Source: Leptasterias polaris
Taxonomy: Eukaryota; Echinodermata; Asteroidea; Forcipulatida; Asteriidae
Direction: 5' to 3'
NCBI GenBank assembly: GCA_037783415.1
Contig: JAZGTN010000037.1
Span: forward strand, 3,286,001 to 3,350,000
Length of the DNA stretch: 64,000 nucleotides
In this document: one piece after another, positions 11,616-23,369 of the stretch
How the letters are laid out: every line of letters begins with the position of its first letter
How positions within the stretch are numbered: position 1 is the stretch's first letter
Position numbers and translations under genes: made by a program
The notes under the pieces: generated by a model
Told to the model about the DNA's origin: nothing
What the model saw: the letters and a program-made list of their open reading frames with translations, nothing else
The model's database searches: none

Positions 11616-12576
11616 AGGCACCTGGCAGTGGTATTTTGTCAAAATAAAGCTTTTGTCATTAATATATACATTTTTATGAGTGGAATGTGAATAAACAATT
11701 AACTAAGGTTAAAAAATTGTATTTTTATTTTAATTACAAATTAAAAAATAGGCCCCCCTTTACACGGCGCTGTTCGTGACGTCAATCGAGGCAGGAGAAA
11801 ATGTGTAGTCTGGCCCCGTACATTACGTCTGGGTACCTGATCAGTATGATGCGTTTTCGTATTCGGACGTCACCACCCAATGCAATCCTAGGACAGTGTA
11901 CAGTCGACTAATACGAGACGCCAGTTTATACGAGGTTTTTCACCGGTCCCGAACTGTCCCATGCGCGTTTCTATGTCTTAAAAACGGAAGATGCGAGCAT
12001 GGTCATAACGAGAACACGGATAATACGAGGTATTGTTTTTCCTACTTTGCCAAACTATTTATCGGATCGGCGTGCCGCGGCGTCGTGGCATACAGCTCAA
12101 GTCGATCCGAACACCAGAAACATTTCGCTGGTAACCTAAGCTTCACTGCAACTTCCCTTGCACCCTACTACCAACGAAAAAATCCCCGGTATCCAAGCAC
12201 GACGGGGTATCCAAGTGTTCGCTGCCTATATTTGGGATCTGCAGGAAAAAAATGCTGGCTGACCCCATCTTTAGTCGTTTTGCTGCATCCAGCAGCAATT
12301 TTTGCCGGAAAAATGCAAGAAAAATTCCCTTTTTGGATAACCAAACGAAACGTACAATCTCACTACTTGCACGTGTATATACAACGTAAATGCAGGCAAG
12401 TTCAAGTCTTCCTCGATTGACGTCACAAAAAGGGATGGGCGGAGTCGCCCCCAAACAACTTTATCTATTTTTTTAACATATAAATACTGACAAACAATTA
12501 CTCAAAAAATTGTTTTATTGTTAATGAACATATACTCTTATATTTAATTTTTTTTAAAATCTATTTCCAGGTGACT
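11616..12576. mobile_element. Longer TTAA-flanked DNA transposon, non-autonomous
   Basis: TTAA lies at both edges (11612-11615 and 12577-12580). The ends are AGGCACCTGGC and the inverse of AGTCACCTGG. Inner inverted blocks GTGACGTCAATCGAGG (near 11776) and CCTCGATTGACGTCAC (near 12411) face each other, so two CREs lie in the arms. The 174-codon frame at 11896-12420 shows no transposase motif I know and is probably incidental. Confidence 0.65.
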
Positions 12577-12579
12577 TTA

Positions 12580-13555
12580 AAGATGTGTCTTAATTCGGTA
12601 CCAGTACTTCCGGCGTTTTCTGTCTATAAACTCATAAGTATGGTCATAATTGTCAAAAGTCACGACAAGATAAATTTATTCAACTTCCTCCCACCCTAAT
12701 AAAACATTGCGGCTTTTATTTAAATACACAAACGTGTGTGTTTTCTTTACAAGAGCATTGCCCTATGGTCATGTCGTGCTTCTCGCATTGTGGTCGAGTC
12801 GTCCAGCGAGCACATGTACCGGTTGTGTCTCATACATAATCTAATGAAATAACTCTTTCATGACATTTTTACCACGCAAGGGGGCATAGTCCAAATGTTC
12901 ACACTGACCGAATGAGAGTGTACTTTCGTCACCGCAGTTGATTCATATAACATACCCTCGCTCTCAGTCAACAAAAGGCGTAAAACTGTCCATATTAAAG
13001 AAGCATGACCCAAACCCAGATAGTACCTGAGAAAACATTCCTATGAATATATATTGCTATGTTTTCACTTGTTGTTTGTACAGCACCATTGACCAATGAT
13101 GCCTCGGGTAAGAATGTCTTTCGTAATTACAACTGAGCTTTCAATTTGGTCTAATCATCTTCAATAGTAGTTGTTTTAGTTGGCATGCTGACTTTACAGT
13201 GGTTTTGTGAATTCGAAAGTCTATAGGAAAGACGGAGTGAGACTTCTATTGTTTTTGCTCATGTGGTCACGAAACTTGACTTTAGTACTTTCTGTTCCGT
13301 GCTCAAGTTGGATGCAGAACTTCTATATACATACTGGGGAATGGAAATGTTCGTTTCACTTACCCAAGCAAAATTAATATAAAGAGGTAATTTTCCATGA
13401 GTTAATCACCGACACTGGCAAACTCTGAGCGAATGAAAATAATATATGAATTCTTATTAGTATATTATCTGTTCATATTCAGTCGCTGGGAAGTTTCTTG
13501 ATATACTTATATGGTATATCAAATAACGCAGGAAGTCATCTCTAAGTTACACACA
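12580..13555. other. Intronic stretch without recognised features
   Basis: AT-rich, no supported frame or repeat seen. Confidence 0.4.
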
Positions 13556-13559
13556 TTGT

Positions 13560-14275
13560 ATCCTCTGCAGGGGTTCCTCGTTGCCATAAGGTACTAAAAG
13601 TCATACCTCCTCATTTACCTTGAGGTACTAACATCCTCCTAAGAAGATCCTCATGTACCTTAATGTACTCAAATTCATCGGTATACAACTTTTACACTTT
13701 CTGACTTAATGCATTAAACATCACTCCTAGAAAATCCATTTTAACCCCAAGGTACTCAACATCAGCCACCGCAGTTCCTCATTTACCTTAAAAGTTACCA
13801 ACATCCTTGAAAAAGATCCTCATTTGCCTTGAGGTACCAACTATCATTCCGAGGAAATCTATATTTACATCAAACATCTCCATATAGCAGCTCTATTACC
13901 TTAAGACCCTCGAAAGAAGATCTCGATTTACATTAATGTACAAAATGCCTCCATAAAAGTTTCACATTGGGTAGGCCCTACTGAAAAATACCATCCCCGA
14001 AAAATCCACATTTAAGTCAAGGTACTAAACATTCCCATAGCAGCTCCTTGTTTACCTTAAGGTAATGACATCCCCATAGAAGACCCCCACCACTTTTAAA
14101 CATTTATAGCTGTTCCACAATTACCTTAATGTACTGAAATTCTCCTTGTAAATTCCACAATTACTTGTAATGCCTAATCAATTACATGCACTAATGCACT
14201 AAATATTCTGATGACCAAAAGGTGTCAAACATTCTCCTCGACGTTCCACATTGACCTTAAGGTATACTAAGCGCA
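13560..14275 (+). repeat. Highly decayed ~42-bp tandem array
   Basis: The theme TCCTCATTTACCTTAAGGTA followed by CTAACATCCCCATAGAAGA recurs about every 40-45 bp with many substitutions and small gaps; I count roughly 15 recognisable units. The core ACCTTAAGGT is a perfect palindrome. No open frame spans it. Confidence 0.75.
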
Positions 14276-14369
14276 ACACAGTTGACATTCAACTTTACGT
14301 ATTATTTGCATTCTACTTTTAGTACCATTATTTTGGTACAAAATGGAAAAGAAGGAAAACAATAAAGTG

Positions 14370-14525
14370 TCTTTTCCAAAACCTCGGTTTGAACTCCAGC
14401 TCCGGATTGGGCTCCGTCATCAATTTTGGAGCCGTGTACATGTTTACAGTGTTTCCAACATCAAACAGAACCCGGAGCCGGAGACGGAGCCCTAAGCCGT
14501 GGTTTGGTAAAAGCCCAAAGACGTG
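14370..14525. mobile_element. Short palindromic element (CGAAACCA type), copy 2
   Basis: AAAACCTCGGTTTGAACTCC and CCGGATTGGGCTCCG at the left face GAGACGGAGCCCTAAGCCG and TGGTTTGGTAAAAG at the right; related to 28943-29093. Confidence 0.45.
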
Positions 14526-14529
14526 AATC

Positions 14530-16820
14530 GAAACACCGTGTGATAAACCATTGTTGAACATGATGTGCGTATTGCAGATGCTAAACGACATTGCCTATAT
14601 TATTTTTAATGAATACAGTGCCAACATAGACAACATAATTACGGACTGGCCAGAAACTTCTGTCTGATCAGACCCTTTGAGACCTTTCTTGATGACAGCT
14701 GATGTCAACATTCTTTATTTCTTGCTCCGTTCACTGAAGCAGAAATTACAATTGTTATTTCTCTAACATACATTATACGGTAACTCACAAGATACGGTAA
14801 CTCTCCTTCTACTTTACGATAACTATTCTATAAAACATTCTACAGAACCGGTTGTTTTCTCCCTGCAAAGTTAAATGGTTACTACGGGGGGAGGAAATGT
14901 GGGTGGAGAGAGGTAGGGTGCGGTAAGCCTTTCAACTCTGAGCAGCAATCACCATCCACCGTGTAATGATGCAGTACGCAGCATTACACATAGATAAGCT
15001 ATCATGATCATAAAAAGTGTTCCGTAAAATGTATTTCTCAGAGAACAACTCAGATTTTTTCCAATTTTCAATTTCAATTTGGAAAGGAAGGAAGGTGGCG
15101 GGATTTAGATGCCAGCAGGCGCGCAGCTGTGCTCATACATTCTGAATAGGGAGTTGGGTTGGTATTCAGGCTAACAACGAACGCGAATCTGTTTTCTTCT
15201 TCTTCTCGTCAGAGTGAAGGACCCGAGAAATGGCGGGAACGGTCAGGCGTATGATGCTGCAACAGATTCACACGGCGGGGGTTTTAAAGTGTCCGATTGG
15301 GGGATGCTTTCTCACTATCTTATCTCCAACATCGGGATCGTAGTACGGAGCAGCTGCGCTTTAGTGCCGAATATGGCCTCCATTTTTCCCTCACCCCGAA
15401 TTCGTGAGATGAGAAACCCTCGTCTGTATTACTGATATACTATGAAAGAAGCCACCTGTCTCTCTTTCGAAAGACTTTTAGCGGGGTTTCCTGTTTAGCT
15501 ACTTTTGCGTTGTATCTGTTTCAGCAACAGGTTGTGCGATGGGTATTTTATTACTTACCCAGAGAACGAGAGAGAGAGTCCGAGAGTGGGTCGAGAAAAA
15601 AAAGTTTCACTGCATTCTAAAGATAAATTCATCCAGTACACTCGAGTTGCTATATTTGAAACATCTCCTGCTCCGACTTTTATGTGTTCAGATTTGTTTT
15701 ATTTTTTTTATCTACGCTCAAACAAATGTTGAGCCTTTTGGGGGGAAACGGCCTTTGTGAAAAAATGTTACGCATCTTGGGTAACAGCTTTTGATCTTTA
15801 TAGATATAATATATATTGTTTAATTGGCAGTCAGGCATACTGAGGCTTGCCGAGGTTATTTGAAACCAAAGCAAGAAGGCCTCAGGGTAGGCGAAATGAG
15901 AACGGGTTGCATTTCATTGTGATGTGGAAAGTCAGCCGTATTACTTGCATTACATTGTTGAAACGTTGTAATTTTACGTTGATTTCAATGGAAGCCTGTA
16001 TGATGCGCGTACCGTTAAACTTAAATGTAGGGTCAGCGTTTGGTTTTGGTCAACGTAAATGCTGATTTATTGGCAAAAGTATCAAGAAAGATACAATGAA
16101 AGTCACATGTGAAAGTTTCAGTAGAATACAGTGTCTAATTGTTGAGAAAACGGCAAAAAACTTCACATTATTTTCACCCGATTAACGAGGTGACAGAGGG
16201 TATATACCAACCCCATCTCTGGCCATTCAGATTCAAGTGTCTTTATTGGTTTCTTATCAACGGGGGGTAATTCAGAAGAAATAATTTCGCGGGATGCTTA
16301 CTACCATTGACATCTTTTTAACAACCTTTTGGATAGAAATTACACCAATTTGTTCAGGGTCATTACCAAAGTATAACCCTGTCTTACAACACTACACAAT
16401 TTAAGTTCTAGAATTATGTTAACAATTATGTGCTCTCCCCGCTAAAGAAAATGTTACTTAACTTGCCATATTATTTACTGTTGATTCCCATACATTGAAC
16501 TAAAAACATTTAAAAATATATATATACGGTATCTGTAAAATACGGTAATCGTTTTTCACCGATGCTTTAAAAAAAACACGTGAATTTACTGAATTTCTTT
16601 AAAACACGTGCTATGGCGGATTAATTATTCTCCAACCTATTTTTGGAAAACAAAATATTTCATATTGTTATTGTTATAATAATAATTATTATTAATATTA
16701 TATATTAACTGTGATATTTAACTATGATTTGAACTATATTTTCAACCGTTTTTGTTTTTTCCCGACATTTTCGTTAACTGTTACACGGTTCCTTGCAATC
16801 ATTTTTACAAACCACACGCG
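14530..16820. other. Intronic stretch without recognised features
   Basis: Contains a G-rich patch near 14885-14930. Frames at 15214-15435 and 15505-15760 have no recognisable domain. AT-rich, with no clear repeat. Confidence 0.4.
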
Positions 16821-16825
16821 TATAG

Positions 16826-17760
16826 CAATCAGACGACAGTTACAACACAACTAATGAAACTCAATATCCAATTGAGAATTGCATCCAAGAGATTCGACGT
16901 TGGACCCAACAGAACTTCCTGAAGTTGAATGATGATAAAACAGAGTTCATTCTTTTTGGGTCTCGTCAACAATTAACAAAGGTTTCAGTGCCATACATTT
17001 CCATTGGTAATGCTCGGATAGCTCCCTCGTTGCAAGCTCGGAACTTGGGGGTTATTTTTGATTCATCAATGACACTTCAACCACACATCAACAACATCAT
17101 ACGTGTGTCATCATTTCACATCAGGAATATTGGTAAGATACGCAAGTACTTGAACAAGAGTGCCACTGAAAAAGTCATTCATGCATTCGTAACTTCTCGT
17201 CTTGACAACGGCAATGCTCTTCTCTACAGTCTTCCTAACAACCAGATTTCCCGCCTTCAACGCCTCCAAAACACCGCAGCCCGCATCGTGACACTGTCTA
17301 AAAAGTCTTGTTCTATCACCCCCATTCTGAAACAACTTCACTGGCTCCCTGTCTCTCAACGTATCATCTTCAAGCTGATGCTCATTGTCCACAAAGCACT
17401 TAACGGCAAGGCTCCCCACTATATCTCTGAACTGCTTCAAGTTTACACTCCGTCAAGGAATCTTCGATCCAGTACCATGCTTCTCCTCAAGGAACCCAAG
17501 TCTCAACACTCCTGGGGTGACAGGTCTTTTTCTGTAGCTGCGCCACGCATCTGGAACTCTCTACCACATAATCTTAGATCTTGTCTTTGTACCACAAAAT
17601 TTAAATCACTTCTCAAAACTTATCTAATGTCACAGGTTTTCAAGGAATAATTTAGTTGTTTCTGTTTTTCTTTTGTTTGTTTTTTTGGTTTACTGCGCCT
17701 TGAACACCCAGCAGGGTGGATATGTGCGCATAACAAGTCTTTATTATTATTATTATTATT
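16826..17760 (+). mobile_element. 5'-truncated CR1/L2-like LINE (reverse transcriptase C-terminus and 3' tail)
   Basis: After a stop at 16823-16825 the frame is open to TAA at 17648-17650. It starts at a degenerate catalytic box (QSDDS where YADDT is usual). Then come NFLKLNDDKTEFILFGS, LGVIFDSSMTLQPHI, SRLDNGNALLYSLP, LQRLQNTAARIV, HWLPVSQRI, KALNGKAPHYISELL, GDRSFSVAAPRIWNSLP and a final KSLLKTYL. These are hallmark blocks of the RT thumb/C-terminal region of CR1/L2-clade LINEs. The 3' UTR is short and ends in (TTA)n at 17741-17760. Most of the RT and all of the endonuclease are missing, so the copy cannot move itself. It lies antisense within the inferred intron. Confidence 0.92.
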
Positions 17761-17882
17761 AATTGTACATGATCCTGTTTTTGTATCATCTAGCTAATTA
17801 ATGGTTGTGATTCCCACCGGGGCCAAATCAAAGCAACATATAGACGCAAATCCATTAAAATCAAATGTCAGGTGAAAATTAT

Positions 17883-17898
17883 CCCCCCCCCCCCCCCC
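17883..17898 (+). repeat. Homopolymer C run (16)
   Basis: Sixteen C; G on the sense strand of the neuropeptide gene. Confidence 0.98.
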
Positions 17899-18455
17899 AT
17901 TAATGGTCGGTATATTGCAGCGCCCGGCAAGTTGTTTGGTGGCAGGCCGAGTAGATGACTGAACCCCGCATCTATTCAAGTCAAGATTCTGACACACGTA
18001 TTCATTAGGTATGGGTTTGGGATAGACTGAAGATTGATGTTCAATAGCTATTTGGTATCCTTTTTTTCGAGGCCTGGGGGCAATGTGTGACTCCCCGTAC
18101 CGGGAGATCTAATTGTGATTTCGTCTTTCTCGTACGTACGATTGATGTTATGATGTAGACTGAAAGGGGTGGGGGTGGTGGGCATGGTTAATTACGATGT
18201 GACAGTCTAACGAGGTACATTAATCCACGATTTTTACTCGGTAGATGAGGTCTAGCATAAAGAGGAGGGATCTACAGAAATCCGTTGGGTGAAATTCGCA
18301 TTTAAATTTTAAAAGGTCTTACACATTTAACCACTAGAGATATTTAAAACTTACAATCTCGAAAAAAGGGACTATTCTTTAAAGAGGTGTTAGGCCTATC
18401 GTTATAATTCTGGATTGTGGAAAAACATATATATAACCTTAAAACACTACTGTGC

Positions 18456-18712
18456 CTTTTGAAGCACGCAGACCACATTTGTAATTATCAAAGACCAGTA
18501 TTCGCACTTTGTGTGGCGCAGCATAATACATCAAAAACATACCTGTAAAATATTAAGCTCAAGTGGTGATTGGAGTCACGAGGAAACTATGAAATAACAA
18601 CTTGTTTTTCACTGTTTTCAAACATCGAGTTTTGGACTCAAAACTTATTGTTTTACTTTTTTTATCGAAAACTTTGTATTTTAAGTCTTACCAATTATCT
18701 GCATATCCTCTA
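18456..18712 (+). mobile_element. TTAA-family element (family B), old copy
   Basis: TTTGTAATTATCAAAGACCA, ACCTGTAAAATATTAAGCTC, TTCACTGTTTTCAAACATCG and GGACTCAAAACTTATTG follow the family order. Both ends are degenerate. Confidence 0.6.
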
Positions 18713-18860
18713 AAAGCGAGGATGTAAAGTGGTAGAATTAAAACTATGGAGGGGGCTATATGAGTAAATAAATACTGTGTTAAATTGTGGTTTAAGCAAA
18801 GAAAAGGGAAAAAACCTCCGACAATTATAGATTACGTAGCTCTAAACTCCGAGTGCTTAA

Positions 18861-19210
18861 AGGCAGTACACGTTTGGTAATTGTCAAAGACCAGTATCCT
18901 CACTTGGTGTATCCCAACAGAAGCATAAAATAACAAACCTGTACAATCGAAGTTGCAAGAAAATAGTGAAAGAAAAAAACCCACCCTTGTTGTGTAGAGT
19001 TATGCGCTTTCAGCTGCAGAGAAAGGCTTCATGCCTGAACCCTTTCTCAGATTATTTGGGTGAAAATTACCCCTTTCTATAAAACTACACTCCTTCAAAG
19101 GGAGTCGTTTCTCACAATGTGTTATTACTATCGACAGCTCTTCTGTGCTCCTTACCAAGTAAGTTTTTATGGTCATGAACTTGTAGAGCAATTACCAAAA
19201 GTATACCCTT
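18861..19210 (+). mobile_element. TTAA-family element (family B), type with GGCTTCATGCC hairpin
   Basis: It begins AGGCAGTACACGTTTGG after TTAA (18857-18860) and runs through AATTGTCAAAGACCAGTATC, GCATAAAATAACAAACCTG, GCTTCATGCCTGAACCCTTT and ACAGCTCTTCTGTGCTCC to AATTACCAAAAGTATACCC. Frames at 19000-19257 on either strand are products of it. Confidence 0.7.
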
Positions 19211-19219
19211 CGGAGTTCA

Positions 19220-20685
19220 ACTGTTCAATTTTCATTTTTCATTTTAAACAAACTTAAGAAGTAACTTGAAAAGCCACGATGTAAAATTGATGTTTCTTGT
19301 AGCGAAGATAAACAAAACTATCTAGGCGTGAATCATGTCAATCAAAAGAGCCATTTCACAAAAAGTCAAGGGAAAAACATTATACATCTTCGTTGAAAGT
19401 GTACACTTATTATCTTTATTGATTGACGACTGTCGTAAAAACGCACTTGCACCAAGCACGGCCCCGATCAAAGGAAGTAGACGGTCAAATAATGATACCG
19501 TACGGGGGGAAATCAAAGTCACGGATAGAGCAGACGGCAACAATACAAACGCCTCTGAAGGGTTGTAACTGTCGGTGCGCCTAAACCTAGTCCACGACTT
19601 GTGTAAAATACTAATGCCGTCTGGTGCTTTCTGTATAAATATTTACCATCACTTATCAATCGGTTTACGAGATATATGCCTTCATAATTCAATTCACACA
19701 GAAAATAATGCTTCATGCGCACAGCCGTTGTTAAAATAGAGACTTATAAAAAGAAGAGAAAAAAAAGAAGAAAAGATGGGTGCTTTTAAAAGGATGTCAG
19801 TTTGTTTCTTTAGAGAATTCAAAACCGCTGGGGTTTTTCCCTTCCTCTTCCCTGCTTTCTGTAGTATTGTTTTTAGACACAAGTGCTGTTAGGCCGTCTC
19901 AAGGGCATTTATACATTTTGGGAAACAAATTTAATCTCAAGAATAACAAATTCTGGCTACTGCTTTATAACTTTCTTGATCCAGTGAAAATGGAGAAAAT
20001 CCTTTTAGAAGGGATGCAGGAAATTGTGTGTGTCTGTGTGTGTAATGTGTAGACACTCGGACTGCATCAAATACAATTGCTGTTTCGACGTGGGTAGTTA
20101 ATTTACGGAAAATGTCATACCACTTTCATGTAGGGTTGTGAAGCCAGTGCAGAATGCCTTTAAATAAAATCCCTTATATAAACTTCAGGCATTTGTTTTC
20201 GTACGATATTGACACCTGCTGTGGGCAATTGAGAGAGGTATACGGTGTGGGTGGCTCTAGGTACCTACCCGCCTTGGTGTTTTCGATATGAGCAAATGTG
20301 TTTTACACCTACGCCCTACTACTACACTTATCTATTATTGAAAGAAAAAAACCCCACATAATCAAAACAGTGCACCGCTTTGTGTCCTGTTCATCACATG
20401 TCAATTAAAAGTACGTATGCTCTATTTATTTACATTTGGACGGAAAATCAATCGTTGATTTTTGAAAGAGCAAATTATTTCAAATTCTGTAGTTTTTTTT
20501 TTTTAGAGAGTATAGGCCTACAACCTGAAATTTAATTTAATTCAGTAAAGTCTCCTTTTTGTGTTCCTTTTCCCTTTTTTCCCGATTGCGGCTATTAAAG
20601 TAAGAAACGCTGATGTGTGGAGTCTGTAGATGTTCCCCAACCCCCCTCGACTTTGACAGCATTTTGGGAATCGGTACTGGTACTG
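19220..20685. other. Intronic stretch without recognised features
   Basis: No supported gene or repeat except a short TG-rich patch near 20028-20046. Confidence 0.4.
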
Positions 20686-20689
20686 GCGT

Positions 20690-20935
20690 GTCGAAACCGA
20701 GCGGTCAGGCACACCGGACTCAAGCTCTGGTGTTTCTGATCAGCAGAGTCATGGTTCTAGTGCCGGTCTTGACACTTGTGTCCTTAAGCAAGACATTAAC
20801 CATTATTGCTTCGTCCTTTGGATGGCACGTACAGTCGTGTAGAACCCGTGAGTTGTGTAATGCACGTAAACTAAAACAGTTGCACTTATCGATGATGTTT
20901 CTGGAAGTGGCTGTTCAATGCGCCTATAGCACCTA
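20690..20935 (+). mobile_element. tRNA-derived SINE with conserved central domain
   Basis: A tRNA-like head (GCGGTCAGGCACACCGGACT, then CATGGTTCTAGTGCC in the box-B position) is followed by TTGTGTCCTTAAGCAAGACA, CATTATTGCTTCGTCC and TTTGGATGG. This central domain is widespread in SINEs of marine animals and pairs with the copy at 26240-26470. Confidence 0.65.
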
Positions 20936-21099
20936 AAAAGATGCCACATAATTCGGTCTCACAACTCGATAATTAAAAAAAAACTGTCATAAGAATTGTT
21001 CTCTTTGTTCAACTACCTTATTGGTAGATACGCGCACAAATAAGACACCGGGTATTCAACTGAATAATCACCGTGCTTTTAGATTAAGCCTAAATACTT

Positions 21100-21120
21100 C
21101 CCCCCCCCCCCCCCCCCCCC
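21100..21120 (+). repeat. Homopolymer C run (21)
   Basis: Longest homopolymer C tract of the window; G on the sense strand of the gene. Confidence 0.98.
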
Positions 21121-21484
21121 ACGTAATTACCAATCCCGCCAGTAACGCAACTACCACGATGCGCCTCATTGTCCTACAGCAAAGTCTAATTACATCAACA
21201 GAAAGCCAAACCAATTAAATTGTACTTTCAACTTTCCAGAATAATAAAACGGAAAACAAAACCCCTGCCAATCATAGTTAGCCTTTCAGAGCTAGAATCA
21301 AACCCGTGGAAGCCACACAACCACTTGAATAGTGGATTACACAAATCTACAGTTTTCAACCCAGTCGATCTGTTCATGAAGTCGCTATAGTTTAATTCAC
21401 GGCGTAAATGAAATGTTTGGAGACAAAATTAATATAGGTAAATGACAATTTGGGGGAAAACGCTTCGGTTCTCCAGCTACTTCA

Positions 21485-21502
21485 CCCCCCCCCCCCCCCC
21501 CC
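21485..21502 (+). repeat. Homopolymer C run (18)
   Basis: Fourth C run, all inside the inferred intron. Confidence 0.98.
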
Positions 21503-22071
21503 GATTTCTTACACATCTACAATTTTGCCAATCATTACATAACAGTATACGTGAACAATATTGCTTCTACAAAATGGAAATAAGAGTTTTTGTAATAGAC
21601 GACCAATACGGTACTTTTTGTTAATACAATAATCTGACCCGACAATAGTTCTTGCTATAAGAACTAAGTTCAGATAAGTCTTACTCATTCATGAAACTAA
21701 CGATATTCAACACTTTCTCGAAAATGAAGTGACTATATACGGGAACAACAGTATCATTTGCAATGAATAAACAAACTGCATGTGTTTATTTTTATTTTTG
21801 TTGTTGTGTTACAACTAAAGCTCGTTCAGTGATTAACAAATTTGAAAAATGCATCGCATCTTTCTTGCAACGGACCGCATTTCTGTCAAAGTAAACTGTG
21901 AAATTTGCCTCGCTATCGTGAAATTGATTAAGCGATATGCAGCAAAAGAAAAAAGAAAAAAAAGGGACACTGTTAAAATACCAAATCCAAGAAGAAGAAA
22001 AAGAGGTTTTTGTGCACATATTGCACGAACACCTAAAAATACGTTTTCTTCTTAAAACAGAGTAAACTTAC

Positions 22072-22198
22072 CAATTTCATTAGATACTTCTTTCGCTACG
22101 TCAGCATTCTCCACGAAATCTGCCAACTCGGCGCGACAAACCACCCAGGTAAACAGCAGAGTAACAAGTAGAAAACCGTGGATTCTCGTAATCAACAT
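22072..22198 (-). CDS. Signal-peptide exon, probably exon 1 of the TRH-type precursor
   Basis: The frame starts with ATG at 22198-22196 and encodes 42 residues plus one base. Residues 1-7 (MLITRIH) are a short basic n-region and 8-20 a hydrophobic core (GFLLVTLLFTWVV). C21-R22-A23 before Glu24 fits a signal peptidase site. Residues 24-42 are acidic (LADFVENADVAKEVSNEI), like a propeptide. The exon ends in a textbook donor, G|GTAAGT, at 22072/22071, in phase 1. The only peptide exon downstream on this strand (329-1008) begins in the matching phase; the split codon would read GCA (Ala), or GAA with the alternative acceptor. I infer one gene with an intron of about 21 kb. The exon could instead belong to another secreted protein whose other exons I missed. 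The exon call is firm; the link is less so. Confidence 0.82.
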
Positions 22199-22804
22199 GA
22201 TTATTGTGATAGGACGCTCACGGCCAACCGGCCCGGGTCAAAAAATGGGTGACTATCCCTCTCTACCTGCCGTGAGAGAGTTTGCTTTATCGGTGCTGGA
22301 CGGCCGGCACAACTTAGAGAAACCAGACTCCAAGTGTTCGTTTTTTTTTTTGGACTGCTTGAAGTAACAACTCTGTTAAAATTAAAACAAGCACCGTGGA
22401 ATCAGACACGCATAAGCATGATCTCGAGGAGGATTGGATGCTTGGTCATCAGAGAAAAAAACAAAAACGTCAGTATCGTGTCCCGGTCGCTACCGTGTTT
22501 CCCGCTTTACTGTCAAGCACCGTAACGCTGCACGCCGTCTTATCATAGGCATCTCACAGCGTACACTGAAGTGAGGAGTTCTGATTGGCTAGTCCCTAAC
22601 TATAGCAGATATAAAATTGTATCGGTTATTATAGCCAGTCACTTATACGGCTGTGATCTACATCAAGTTGAGAATGTCCGTTCATTTCTTGTTTTCTTCT
22701 TCTCGTCACCAACTCGCCGTGCGATGCAATTTGTTGAGTGTAGCGGCGCAGGGAAGCACACGGGTAGATGGATGGATAGGGGGAGAGAGGGGCTTCGCTG
22801 TAAC

Positions 22805-22885
22805 TGGACGTGACGTCACTCCTTCGCGCAGAGACTCTGATATTTTTGATTGGCTGTGGAGTGGCACGTGGGTGCTGACGTCACG
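22805..22885 (-). promoter_or_regulatory. Paired CRE / CCAAT / E-box cluster upstream of exon 1
   Basis: Two perfect palindromic CREB/ATF sites (TGACGTCA) lie at 22811-22818 and 22876-22883. Between them are ATTGG (CCAAT on the minus strand) at 22849-22853 and CACGTG at 22865-22870. The cluster is about 0.6-0.7 kb upstream of the signal-peptide ATG, and a further minus-strand CCAAT lies near 22584. CRE/CCAAT combinations are typical of neuropeptide promoters. No convincing minus-strand TATA box was found, so the transcription start is unknown. The same CRE-CCAAT-CRE arrangement recurs in transposon copies here, so this could be a transposon remnant. Confidence 0.4.
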
Positions 22886-23195
22886 ATTGAATATCATCGA
22901 TCTGTACAGGATACCCTCTTTTATCTTGTTTCTCTTGGAAAGAAATTAGCAAGTATTTGCCGATGTTTGCCGAGAGCAAAGTCTGCCCACAGTCACATTT
23001 TCGTCAATGACTTAAAGAGATTACTCTTTTATTTCCCTTTTTCCCCCGAAAAAGTACATTCATTTTAATTGTTACGTTTTTTGAACCTCTAGTTTTCCAT
23101 CTAGCAAAAGAAAATTTCAGTAAAATTCAGTGGTAAAGTTTCAGTGAAAATATCAACAACAACAAACTGTTTGGGTTTTGTCAGCGATCCTATGT

Positions 23196-23360
23196 ATGTT
23201 CATACAAGCTTATTGACGTCTCTAAGCCGCCATCTTAACCAATTGTATTATGACGGAACAATGGATACGCACACTATTACAGGATTGGCCAATGTACAAT
23301 CTCCATGTGACTTCATGTCGAGGGCGCCCTACTCTAATGACGTCGTGTGCAAAAGGTCTA
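23196..23360. mobile_element. CRE/CCAAT MITE (family C), degenerate copy
   Basis: TTGACGTCTCTAAGCCGCCA, GATTGGCCAAT, GAGGGCGCCCTACTC and AAAAGGTCTAT align in order with the intact copies at 44176-44344 and 60931-61099. Confidence 0.65.
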
Positions 23361-23369
23361 TTTCGATTG

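Larger units (their letters stand above)
1009..22071 (-). other. Inferred intron of the TRH-type precursor gene
   Basis: The donor GTAAGT (22071-22066) and an acceptor with a long pyrimidine tract ending CAGCAG (to 1009, or 1006 for the second AG) bound this region. I found no further frame with dibasic-flanked peptides inside it on the minus strand. It is filled with transposon and SINE pieces described separately. The acceptor is a NAGNAG tandem, so transcripts may differ by one alanine codon at the junction. Confidence 0.6.

Noticed and set aside
11896..12420. 174-codon frame inside a TTAA-flanked element as a possible transposase
   Set aside because: No recognisable transposase motif or conserved acidic triad context; too short for piggyBac or Kolobok transposases.
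22571..22949. Plus-strand gene starting near a TATAAAA at 22610-22616
   Set aside because: The frames overlap each other, lack domains and run through the CRE/CCAAT region; no splice structure fits.
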